In this document: positions 8,735 to 15,486 of the stretch, one piece after another
How the letters are laid out: each line of letters starts with the position of its first letter
Numbering within the stretch: the stretch's first letter is position 1
Notes under the pieces: model-generated
Database searches by the model: none
The model's input: the letters and a program-made list of their open reading frames with translations, nothing else
What the model was told of the DNA's origin: nothing
Assembly (NCBI GenBank): GCA_036381175.1
Contig: DASVDI010000006.1
Coordinates: 62,001 to 126,000 of the forward strand
DNA length: 64,000 nt
Reading direction: 5' to 3'
DNA from: JAJUFS01 sp036381175
GTDB lineage: Bacteria; Pseudomonadota; Gammaproteobacteria; Natronospirales; JAJUFS01
Made by a program: the position numbers and the translations under genes

Positions 8735-9475
8735 GTGGAATTCCAGACGGCCGAAACGAGCCTGATCGGCGACCGTGAAGTCAACCAGGACCGCCACGGC
8801 ATCCTGATGAGCGACGCGGAAGTCGTGCTCACCGCCTGCGACGGCATGGGCGGTCACGAAGACGGTGAAATCGCCGCCCAGACCGCGATCGACACCTTTC
8901 TCGCCGGTTTCAAGGAGCACAAGCCTGCTCTCGACGCCGCGCCCACCTTTTTCAAGGATGTCATCGAGAAGGCGCATCGCGCCGTGGTGCGGGCGGGTAT
9001 CAAGAAGCCGGTCGACCAGCGGCCGCGCACGACCGCCACGCTCGCGATGATCGCGGGCAACGTTGCCGTCTGGGCGCATGTCGGCGATTCGCGCGTTTAT
9101 CACCTGCGCGGTAACGGTGTGTTCAACCGCACGCGCGATCACAGCGCGGTGGAGGCGCTGTACCAGCGCGGCGCCATTACCGAGGCGCAGATGCAAACCC
9201 ATCCGATGCGGAATTTCGTCGAGGAGTGCCTGGGTGGTGAGGCCGACCTGCCGCGCATTGACATCGCCACACCCGAAACCCTCGAGGCCGGCGACACGCT
9301 GCTGCTGTGCACAGACGGTTTCTGGTCGCCGCTCGACATGAACATTGTCGCGGAGCGGCTTTCCGCCGCTGAAGACCTGCAGGACGAACTCGACGCGCTG
9401 GCGCTTGAGGCGCGTGAACACGCGAAACCGCACTCGGATAACGTGACCGCGGTGGCGTTCAGGCTGGACGAGTAA
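8735..9475 (+). CDS. PP2C-family serine/threonine protein phosphatase
   Basis: Metal-dependent phosphatase that should dephosphorylate Ser/Thr residues on target proteins. The 246-residue soluble protein has the PP2C motifs: NQDRHG, the metal-binding CDGMGGHEDGE, TTATLAMIAG, AHVGDSRVYHLR, CTDGFW and the terminal DNVTAVAF. The start is a GTG at 8735 with GAAGGGG upstream. It stands alone between the divergent yicC and the rph operon. A CHASE2 receptor kinase lies far away at 56680-59208; pairing the two is speculation. Confidence 0.93.
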   Translation: MEFQTAETSLIGDREVNQDRHGILMSDAEVVLTACDGMGGHEDGEIAAQTAIDTFLAGFKEHKPALDAAPTFFKDVIEKAHRAVVRAGIKKPVDQRPRTTATLAMIAGNVAVWAHVGDSRVYHLRGNGVFNRTRDHSAVEALYQRGAITEAQMQTHPMRNFVEECLGGEADLPRIDIATPETLEAGDTLLLCTDGFWSPLDMNIVAERLSAAEDLQDELDALALEAREHAKPHSDNVTAVAFRLDE

Positions 9476-9550
9476 CGCAAGAAGTTCTGCCGCCTTTCGA
9501 CCTTCCCCGTCCGGTATAATTTTCGACCCACTCTCTTCCAGGAACTGCCC

Positions 9551-10276
9551 ATGCGACCTTCCGGCCGCGCAGCCGACCAGTTGCGTTCCATCGAACTCAT
9601 CCCCGACTTCACGCGTCACGCCGAAGGCTCGGTGCTGGCGGTGTTCGGCGACACCCGCGTGCTGTGCACAGCGAGCGCGGAAGATCGCGTGCCGCCCTGG
9701 CTGAAAGGCAAGGGCCAGGGCTGGGTGACGGCGGAATACGGCATGCTGCCGCGGGCGACCGGAACGCGCACGCAGCGCGAGGCGGCACGCGGCAAGCAGT
9801 CGGGACGCACGCAGGAAATCCAGCGGCTGATCGGCCGCTCGCTGCGCGCGGTGACGAATCTCGCAGCCCTTGGCGACACCACCATCACGCTCGATTGCGA
9901 CGTCATCCAGGCCGACGGCGGCACGCGCACGGCGGCGATCACGGGCGCTTACGTCGCGCTGGGTATCGCCGTTGAAAACCTGCTCAAAAGAAAAAAACTG
10001 AAAAAGAATCCAATAATTGGTGCCGTTGCCGCGGTTTCCGTCGGCATCTATCGCGGCGAGCCGGTGCTGGATCTCGATTACGCCGAGGATTCACAAGCCG
10101 AGACGGACATGAACGTGGTGATGAACGACGCCGGCGCGTTCATTGAAGTGCAAGGCACGGCGGAAGGCCATGCGTTTCGCCGCGAGGAAATGGACGCGAT
10201 GCTGAACTTTGCTGCCAACGGCATCGCGCAACTCATCGACATCCAGCGCGACGTGCTGGCCGCCCGGAAAGCATGA
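9551..10276 (+). CDS. rph: Ribonuclease PH
   Basis: Phosphorolytic 3'-to-5' exoribonuclease that trims tRNA and other RNA 3' ends. The 241-residue protein matches the family throughout: MRPSGRAADQLR, GSVLAVFGDTRVLCTAS, GWVTAEYGMLPRAT with the following TR-rich segment, and GRTQEIQRLIGRSLRA. The phosphate-site region TITLDCDVIQADGGTRTA and DLDYAEDSQAETDMNVV follow. It opens an operon and shares ATGA with rdgB. A TATAAT at 9515-9520 could be its promoter -10; I found no convincing -35. Confidence 0.97.
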   Translation: MRPSGRAADQLRSIELIPDFTRHAEGSVLAVFGDTRVLCTASAEDRVPPWLKGKGQGWVTAEYGMLPRATGTRTQREAARGKQSGRTQEIQRLIGRSLRAVTNLAALGDTTITLDCDVIQADGGTRTAAITGAYVALGIAVENLLKRKKLKKNPIIGAVAAVSVGIYRGEPVLDLDYAEDSQAETDMNVVMNDAGAFIEVQGTAEGHAFRREEMDAMLNFAANGIAQLIDIQRDVLAARKA

Positions 10277-10878
10277 AGCTCGAAAAGACATTGGTGCTCG
10301 CGACGGGCAACCGCGGCAAGCTCGCGGAGATACAGGCGCTGCTCGCGCCACTCGGCATGGATGTGAAAGCGCAATCGGAATTCGGCGTCGAGGCGCCAGA
10401 GGAAACGGGCTTGAGCTTCGTCGAGAACGCGATCCTGAAGGCGCGCCATGCATCCCGCGTCACCGGCATGCCCGCGCTTGCGGATGATTCCGGCCTGGAA
10501 GTCGATGCGCTCGATGGCGCACCGGGCATTTATTCCGCGCGCTACGCGGGCACCGATGGCGACGACACCGCGAACAACGCCAAATTGCTCGCAGCGCTCG
10601 CCGATTTTCCCGCCGAAGAACGCGGCGCGCGTTTCCGCTGCGCGATCGCGCTCCTGCGCCACGCAAACGATCCCATGCCGGTACTCGTCTCCGGCACCTG
10701 GGAAGGCCGGATCCTCGATGCACCGCGCGGCGACGCGGGCTTCGGTTACGACCCGCTGTTTCTTCCGGAAGGTTTCGAGAAAAGCGCCGCTGAACTCGAC
10801 AGGAAAGAGAAGAATCGACTGAGTCATCGTGGAAAGGCGCTCGCCGCGCTGGTGGAACACCTGCGCACCGCAAAATGA
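10273..10878 (+). CDS. rdgB: XTP/dITP diphosphatase (RdgB/HAM1 family)
   Basis: Hydrolyses non-canonical purine nucleoside triphosphates such as dITP and XTP, keeping them out of DNA. The 201-residue protein begins with LVLATGNRGKLAEIQALL, the nucleotide-binding motif. TGLSFVENAILKARHA, ADDSGLEVDALDGAPGIYSARYAG and the base-recognition segment FGYDPLFLPEG follow, and it ends with LSHRGKAL. It overlaps rph upstream and hemW downstream by four bases each, so translation is probably coupled. Confidence 0.97.
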   Translation: MKLEKTLVLATGNRGKLAEIQALLAPLGMDVKAQSEFGVEAPEETGLSFVENAILKARHASRVTGMPALADDSGLEVDALDGAPGIYSARYAGTDGDDTANNAKLLAALADFPAEERGARFRCAIALLRHANDPMPVLVSGTWEGRILDAPRGDAGFGYDPLFLPEGFEKSAAELDRKEKNRLSHRGKALAALVEHLRTAK

Positions 10879-12041
10879 ACGCGCTCCCGCCTCTCACGCT
10901 TTACGTGCACCTTCCCTGGTGCGTGCAGAAATGTCCGTATTGCGACTTCAACAGCCACGCGCTGAAGAACGAGTTGCCCGAAGACGACTATCTCGCAGCG
11001 CTCGCGCGTGACTTCGATTTCGCCCTGAGCGAACTCGACGCGCCGCGTCCGCTGGAAGCCATTTTTTTCGGCGGCGGTACACCCAGCCTGTTTTCCGCGA
11101 ACGGCATTGGGGATTTTCTTGAACGCGTTGCCGCGAAACTGCCGCTCGCACCGGATGCCGAAATCACGCTGGAAGCGAATCCCGGCACCATCGAGCACGA
11201 CAGCTTCAGGAATTACCGCGCGGCGGGAATCAATCGCGTTTCGCTTGGCGTGCAGAGCTTCGACGATGCGCAACTGAAAACACTCGGCCGCATCCACGAC
11301 AGCAGCGCCGCATTGAAGGCTGTTGATGAGCTGCATGCCGCGAATCTCGCGAACTTCAACATCGATCTCATGTACGCGCTGCCGGGACAAACCGTTGACG
11401 CGGCACTCGCGGACTTAAAAAAAGCGATCGCCGCGGAACCCGCGCACATCAGCCACTATGAACTCACGCTGGAGCCGAACACCTTGTTCGCCGTGCGCCC
11501 GCCGACAGGGCTTCCGGACGACGATCGCACGATGGAGATTGCTGCTGCCTGCCGCGATCGCCTCGCTGCCGCCGGTTTCGAACGCTACGAAATCTCCGCG
11601 TACTCGAAACCCGGCAGGCAAAGCGCGCACAACCTCAATTACTGGCGCTATGGCGATTACCTCGCCATCGGCGCCGGCGCGCACGGCAAATTGACGACAA
11701 CGAGCGGCATCATTCGCACCGCGCGGCACCGTCACCCGCGCGATTACCAGGCGAGCGCGGGAACGTCGCGCGCCATTGCCGAGCGCCGTGAAATCCCGCC
11801 GGAAGAACGCGTATTCGAATACATGCTGAACCGCAGCCGGTTGATCGAAGGCGGACATCCCGACGAATTCACGGCGATGATCGGACTGGACGCGGATCGC
11901 TGGCTGGAACCGGGCCTTTCCAGGGCACGTTCGCTCGGCTTGATCGAGAACCGGGCCAGCGGTGGCTGGCGGCCGACGGAACGCGGGCTCGACCTGCTGA
12001 ACGAATTCCAGGCGCTGTTCCTGCCCCGAGAGAGCGCATGA
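10875..12041 (+). CDS. hemW: Radical SAM heme chaperone HemW
   Basis: Radical SAM protein related to coproporphyrinogen III oxidase; HemW binds heme and is regarded as a heme-delivery chaperone. The 388-residue protein has the cluster motif CVQKCPYC near residue 16, then FFGGGTPSLF, EANPGTIE, NRVSLGVQSF and NIDLMYALPGQT. The HNLNYWRYGDYLAIGAGAHG segment and a C-terminal winged-helix-like HemN_C region follow. The CxxxCxYC motif is present, but the extra Cys typical of true HemN is not obvious, which supports HemW. It overlaps rdgB and the next gene by four bases each. Confidence 0.94.
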   Translation: MNALPPLTLYVHLPWCVQKCPYCDFNSHALKNELPEDDYLAALARDFDFALSELDAPRPLEAIFFGGGTPSLFSANGIGDFLERVAAKLPLAPDAEITLEANPGTIEHDSFRNYRAAGINRVSLGVQSFDDAQLKTLGRIHDSSAALKAVDELHAANLANFNIDLMYALPGQTVDAALADLKKAIAAEPAHISHYELTLEPNTLFAVRPPTGLPDDDRTMEIAAACRDRLAAAGFERYEISAYSKPGRQSAHNLNYWRYGDYLAIGAGAHGKLTTTSGIIRTARHRHPRDYQASAGTSRAIAERREIPPEERVFEYMLNRSRLIEGGHPDEFTAMIGLDADRWLEPGLSRARSLGLIENRASGGWRPTERGLDLLNEFQALFLPRESA

Positions 12042-12229
12042 GCCTGCTGGAAGAACTTGAAATCCAGTGCCCCTACTGCGGATCACCCTTCGCCATCGAA
12101 GCCGAACCTGCGCTCGAAGACCAGCAGTTCATCGAAGATTGCCCGGTCTGTTGCGCGCCCATAGAATTCGAATTGCGCGCCGAATCCGACGGCGGCTGGC
12201 GGCTTTCTGCCCGGCGGGACGATGACTGA
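12038..12229 (+). CDS. CPXCG-motif cysteine-rich small protein (zinc ribbon)
   Basis: A 63-residue protein with two CxxC knuckles, QCPYCGSPF near residue 10 and DCPVCCAPIEF near residue 35. This is the pattern of the CPXCG family, presumably a zinc ribbon. The rest is acidic. No enzymatic function is known to me for this family. It starts inside the hemW stop (ATGA) and its own 3' end overlaps the Rof-like gene by eight bases, so it is fully embedded in the rph-rdgB-hemW transcription unit. Confidence 0.85.
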   Translation: MSLLEELEIQCPYCGSPFAIEAEPALEDQQFIEDCPVCCAPIEFELRAESDGGWRLSARRDDD

Positions 12230-12464
12230 CGACTACGTACCGATCGACTGCGACGTGTACGAGCGCTACGAGCTCGCCATCATGCATCGTGAAACCCTTT
12301 TCATTCGTTGGCGCGATACCGGGGGAATGACGCACCTCGAACTTCTGCAACCCGTCGACTTGCGCGCACGCGACGGCGAGGAATTCCTGCACACACGCAC
12401 AGCCGACGGCGCCGAACGGATTCTGCGACTGGACAGCATCGTGGAAGTGCGCGAGCGATCCTGA
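12222..12464 (+). CDS. rof: Rof-like (YaeO family) Rho-binding antiterminator
   Basis: An 80-residue protein starting MTDDYVPIDCDVYERYELAI, which matches the opening of the Rof family. Rof binds Rho and inhibits termination in E. coli. The ending ERILRLDSIVEVRE also resembles the family's last beta strands. It overlaps the zinc-ribbon gene and is the last gene of the rph operon. The regulatory role is inferred from the family; the Rho-contact residues cannot be verified by eye. Confidence 0.8.
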   Translation: MTDDYVPIDCDVYERYELAIMHRETLFIRWRDTGGMTHLELLQPVDLRARDGEEFLHTRTADGAERILRLDSIVEVRERS

Positions 12465-12530
12465 ATCTGCCGGAAAAAAAGGCCCAGAATCAGGCACCTG
12501 CACATCGGGACGGCGGCATTCGACGGTCAG

Positions 12531-12743
12531 TTATTCACATACGGAACACTACGGAGAACTTTCGCGGTTTCTCGCAGCGCGGTTTGCCCGTTTTGACCGG
12601 CATTATTGCTCAACTTGTTGTTTTTATTAGGAATTTTTTAGTGGCGACTTTTTCACCGATTTGAAACAAAACCTGCCTTTTCCGGTGTTTTATTTCATTT
12701 GCACGGTTTCATGCACAGACTTATCCACAGATTCTGTGGATAG
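12531..12743. promoter_or_regulatory. AT-rich stretch with three DnaA-box-like sites
   Basis: The 481-base gap between the Rof-like gene and rpmE holds no gene I can support. It contains TTATTCACA at 12531-12539, a perfect TTATCCACA at 12721-12729 and, six bases later, its inverted near-match TGTGGATAG at 12735-12743. Between them, 12601-12700 is only about 32 percent G+C against roughly 60 in the neighbourhood. A short GTGAC/GTCAC inverted repeat follows at 12766-12780. This is origin-like architecture, but the rpmE promoter must also lie in this gap. Confidence 0.45.
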
Positions 12744-12945
12744 TGCGGAAAGCGCCTCAGTGTCAGTGACTTAGCGTCACATGATGAAGCGGGATGGGAA
12801 CAAGGCTCTGCAAGCGTGCCGCAAGATATCGCTCCGTCCAGGGCACTTTCCCGCCCTTGCCCGGCCCGGCGAATGCGGCTAAGATGCGCGGCTCGCTTCA
12901 GGCTCCGGGAACATCCGTGAGCCGAACAACCGATCGAGGAACGTC

Positions 12946-13146
12946 ATGAAGCCCGAAATTCATCCCGATTACAAAGCGGTCAAGGTCACCTGCAGCTGCG
13001 GCAACGCCTTCGAAACCCGTTCCACCATGGGCGAAGATATGCAGGTCGAAGTCTGCTCGCAGTGCCATCCGTTCTACACGGGCAAGCAGAAGATCATCGA
13101 CGCCGGTGGTCGCGTGGACAAGTTCCGCCGCAAATACGGCCGCTGA
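12946..13146 (+). CDS. rpmE: 50S ribosomal protein L31 (zinc-binding type)
   Basis: Large-subunit ribosomal protein at the intersubunit bridge. The 66-residue protein starts MKPEIHPDYKAVKVTCSCGN and has four cysteines as CxC (residues 16 and 18) and CSQC (residues 37 and 40). This is therefore the zinc-binding C+ form, not the zinc-independent paralogue made during zinc starvation. FYTGKQKIIDAGGRVDKFRR is typical of the family. The ATG at 12946 is preceded by GAGGAACGTC. The gene is monocistronic, followed by a strong terminator. Confidence 0.97.
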   Translation: MKPEIHPDYKAVKVTCSCGNAFETRSTMGEDMQVEVCSQCHPFYTGKQKIIDAGGRVDKFRRKYGR

Positions 13147-13184
13147 TCCGCCTGCGGCCCACGCGCCGCTTCAAGATCACGAAC

Positions 13185-13236
13185 GCAAAACGGCACGAGG
13201 CGCCCGGGGATTCCAGGGCGCCTCGTGCCGTTTTGC
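13185..13236 (+). terminator. Strong hairpin terminator after rpmE
   Basis: A perfect 21-bp inverted repeat (13185-13205 and 13216-13236) with a 10-base loop, GC-rich in the core and flanked by an A-run and a T-run. It lies 39 bases beyond the rpmE stop. The A/T symmetry means it could work in either direction. Confidence 0.85.
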
Positions 13237-13240
13237 GCGT

Positions 13241-13487
13241 GGGAATCTGCTTCGCTGTCCGTCAAACTGTCCTTGGCGGCGCACCTTCCTTATAATCTGG
13301 CCCCGCTGGATTCGAGGGTCCGTCTTTCATCGGACCCGAGCCGGACGTCCGCATCCATAAACCAACAACTCGAACTGTCTGTCTGCCCCAAGCTGCGGAC
13401 GGGCCGCGGACCCCGACTCTCCAGCCAGCAGCGGTGCGGCATCGGAAGCGATGCCGGCCGACTCGTCAAAGACCAGGAGCAAGCGGA
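13241..13487 (+). promoter_or_regulatory. Upstream region of gltA with a TATAAT box
   Basis: No gene is supported in this roughly 250-base leader. A TATAAT at 13291-13296 would make a -10 element, leaving a GC-rich 5' untranslated region of about 185 bases. No convincing -35 lies at the usual distance; the nearest TTGGCG (13273-13278) is only 12 bases away. An AGGAG ribosome site precedes the gltA ATG. Confidence 0.3.
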
Positions 13488-14783
13488 ATGAGCAACAAGC
13501 ACTTCAAGCTTACGAATCCCGAAACCGGACAGGAGTCCGATCTGCCGTTGCTGGAAGGCGCGCTGGGTCCATCGACGCTGGACATCGGCAGCCTGTACAA
13601 GAATCACGGCGTGTTCACCTACGATCCCGGGTTCGGCGCCACGGCAAGCTGCCAGAGCGACATCACGTTCATCGACGGCGAGAAGGGCGTGCTCCTGTAC
13701 CGCGGCTACCCGATCGAGCAGCTCGCGGTGGATTCGAATTTCCTCGAGGTTTCCTACCTGCTGCTGAACGGCGAACTGCCGGCGAAAGACGAGCTCGCCG
13801 TCTTCAGCAACGACATCGTCTATCACACGATGATCAACGAATCGCTGCTGCGCTTTTTTCACGGCTTCCATTACGACGCACATCCGATGGCCATGCTGTC
13901 CGCTGTCGTCAGTTCGCTGTCGGCCTTCTATCATGGCAGCACGAACATCCGTGAGCCGGAAGACCGCGACTTGTTCGCCACCCGCATCATCGCCAAGATC
14001 CCGACCATTGCCGCGGCCGCCTACAAGCATTCCATCGGCCAGCCGTTCATCTACCCGCGCAACGATCTCGGCTACTGCGAAAACCTGCTGCGGATGTTCT
14101 TTGCGGTACCGGCAGAAGAATATGAAATCGATCCCGTGGCAGCAGAAGCGCTGGACCTGCTGTTCATCCTGCATGCCGATCACGAGCAGAATGCTTCAAC
14201 CTCGACGGTTCGCCTCGCGGGATCGGCGGGCACGAATCCGTACGCGGCTATTGCCGCGGGCGTTGCCACTTTGTGGGGACCGGCGCACGGCGGCGCGAAC
14301 GAGGCGGTGCTGAAAATGCTGGATGAAATCGGCAGCGTGAAGAACATCGACAAGTACATCGACAAGGCGAAGGACAGGAACGATCCGTTCCGCCTGATGG
14401 GTTTCGGGCATCGCGTCTACAAGAACCATGATCCGCGCGCCACGATCATTCGCGACATGTGCTACAAGGTGCTGAAAAAACTCGGCAAGGAAAACGATCC
14501 GCAGCTGGAACTTGCGATGAAGCTGGAAGAAATCGCGCTCAAGGACGAATACTTCATCGAGAAGAAACTCTATCCGAACGTCGATTTCTACTCCGGCATC
14601 ATCTATCGCGCGCTGGGCATTCCGGTGAGCATGTTCACCGTGATGTTCGCGATCGCGCGCACGGTCGGCTGGGTCGCGCACTGGCAGGAAATGATTTCCG
14701 ATCCGGCAATGCGCATCGGCCGGCCACGCCAGCTTTATACCGGCGCCGGCAAGCGGGATTACGTGCCGCTTGAGAAGCGCTGA
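13488..14783 (+). CDS. gltA: Citrate synthase (type II)
   Basis: Condenses acetyl-CoA with oxaloacetate to citrate, the entry step of the TCA cycle. The 431-residue protein has the GltA layout: an N-terminal domain with TFIDGEKGVLLYRGYPIEQL, then LHADHEQNASTSTVR around the first catalytic His and GPAHGGANEAVLKML with the second. MGFGHRVYKNHDPRA follows and the catalytic Asp lies in NVDFYSGIIYRALGIP. I placed the start at ATG 13488 (MSNKHFKL) with AGGAG upstream; an in-frame GTG at 13434 has no such support. Monocistronic, with its own terminator. Confidence 0.97.
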   Translation: MSNKHFKLTNPETGQESDLPLLEGALGPSTLDIGSLYKNHGVFTYDPGFGATASCQSDITFIDGEKGVLLYRGYPIEQLAVDSNFLEVSYLLLNGELPAKDELAVFSNDIVYHTMINESLLRFFHGFHYDAHPMAMLSAVVSSLSAFYHGSTNIREPEDRDLFATRIIAKIPTIAAAAYKHSIGQPFIYPRNDLGYCENLLRMFFAVPAEEYEIDPVAAEALDLLFILHADHEQNASTSTVRLAGSAGTNPYAAIAAGVATLWGPAHGGANEAVLKMLDEIGSVKNIDKYIDKAKDRNDPFRLMGFGHRVYKNHDPRATIIRDMCYKVLKKLGKENDPQLELAMKLEEIALKDEYFIEKKLYPNVDFYSGIIYRALGIPVSMFTVMFAIARTVGWVAHWQEMISDPAMRIGRPRQLYTGAGKRDYVPLEKR

Positions 14784-14807
14784 TTGCCGACGCTGATATG
14801 CAGACAC

Positions 14808-14840
14808 GAAAAAGCCGGGATTTCATCCCGGCTTTTTTTT
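14808..14840 (+). terminator. Rho-independent terminator after gltA
   Basis: Stem AAAAGCCGGGA / TCCCGGCTTTT with a five-base loop followed by a run of T, 25 bases after the gltA stop. The A-run before the stem also makes it usable for the convergent gene ending at 14854. Confidence 0.9.
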
Positions 14841-14853
14841 CGCTTCCCGGTCT

Positions 14854-15468
14854 TCAGACCTCGTCCCGTAATGCCTCCACTTCCGCCAACCCCGCCCGTT
14901 TCATCGGCTTGCCGTCCACTGGCGATGCCGGCGCCTGGCGCACGCCTTCGACAGGAAACACGACCGCTTCAATCACGATGTCTCCCGCGACAAAACGGTA
15001 AGCGGGAAAATCCTGCTGCGTGCCATCCGTGAATCGAACACGTCGATCAGTGGTTTCAAAGGGAATGTCGCGGTCGATCAGGTGCATGACGATGCGTTCC
15101 GGCGCATCGGCAAACAGGTGCAATTGCACGGGTGAATGACGGTTCGCATTGCCGTTGAGGACCGGCCCGACCAGGCGCGGCTGGAAATCGCTGAACAGGA
15201 TCATGGCCTGACGGGCCGCATCGCGCAGCCGGCGCAGCATTTGCGGGTGGCTTTCAGCCTGGAACAGCCGCTGGTATTCCGCCACCGCCTGTTCGATTTC
15301 CTGGTTGGTGGGAAAGCCGCCATCGCGTTCGGAAACGCCAAAACGCAGCGCGGCCTTGCGCTTGGCCTGCAGGTAATCGCGCACGCCGTCTTCGGCAATC
15401 AGGCGCGCGGCCTCATTGGCCAGCAGCCGGCGCATGTCCCCGCCGCGCCCCCAGCGATGTTTGCCCAT
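14854..15468 (-). CDS. Conserved hypothetical protein, possibly nucleotidyltransferase-like
   Basis: A 204-residue soluble protein. The N-terminal half is helical and Arg/Ala-rich (LLANEAARLIAEDGVRDY, then a KRKAALRFG segment). The C-terminal half has LVGPVLNGNANRHSPVQLHL followed by FADAPERIVMHLID. That glycine-rich turn leading into alternating hydrophobic and charged residues resembles a nucleotidyltransferase fold, but I cannot identify the catalytic Asp pair with certainty. The ATG at 15468 has GAGGTAGG upstream. It begins 18 bases after the mrcA stop and is probably co-transcribed with it. Confidence 0.75.
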   Translation of the reverse strand: MGKHRWGRGGDMRRLLANEAARLIAEDGVRDYLQAKRKAALRFGVSERDGGFPTNQEIEQAVAEYQRLFQAESHPQMLRRLRDAARQAMILFSDFQPRLVGPVLNGNANRHSPVQLHLFADAPERIVMHLIDRDIPFETTDRRVRFTDGTQQDFPAYRFVAGDIVIEAVVFPVEGVRQAPASPVDGKPMKRAGLAEVEALRDEV

Positions 15469-15486
15469 GCCTACCTCAAGAGATGA

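Noticed and set aside
13185..13236. Possible mobile-element end or small RNA
   Set aside because: The perfect hairpin with A/T flanks right after rpmE is explained as a bidirectional terminator.
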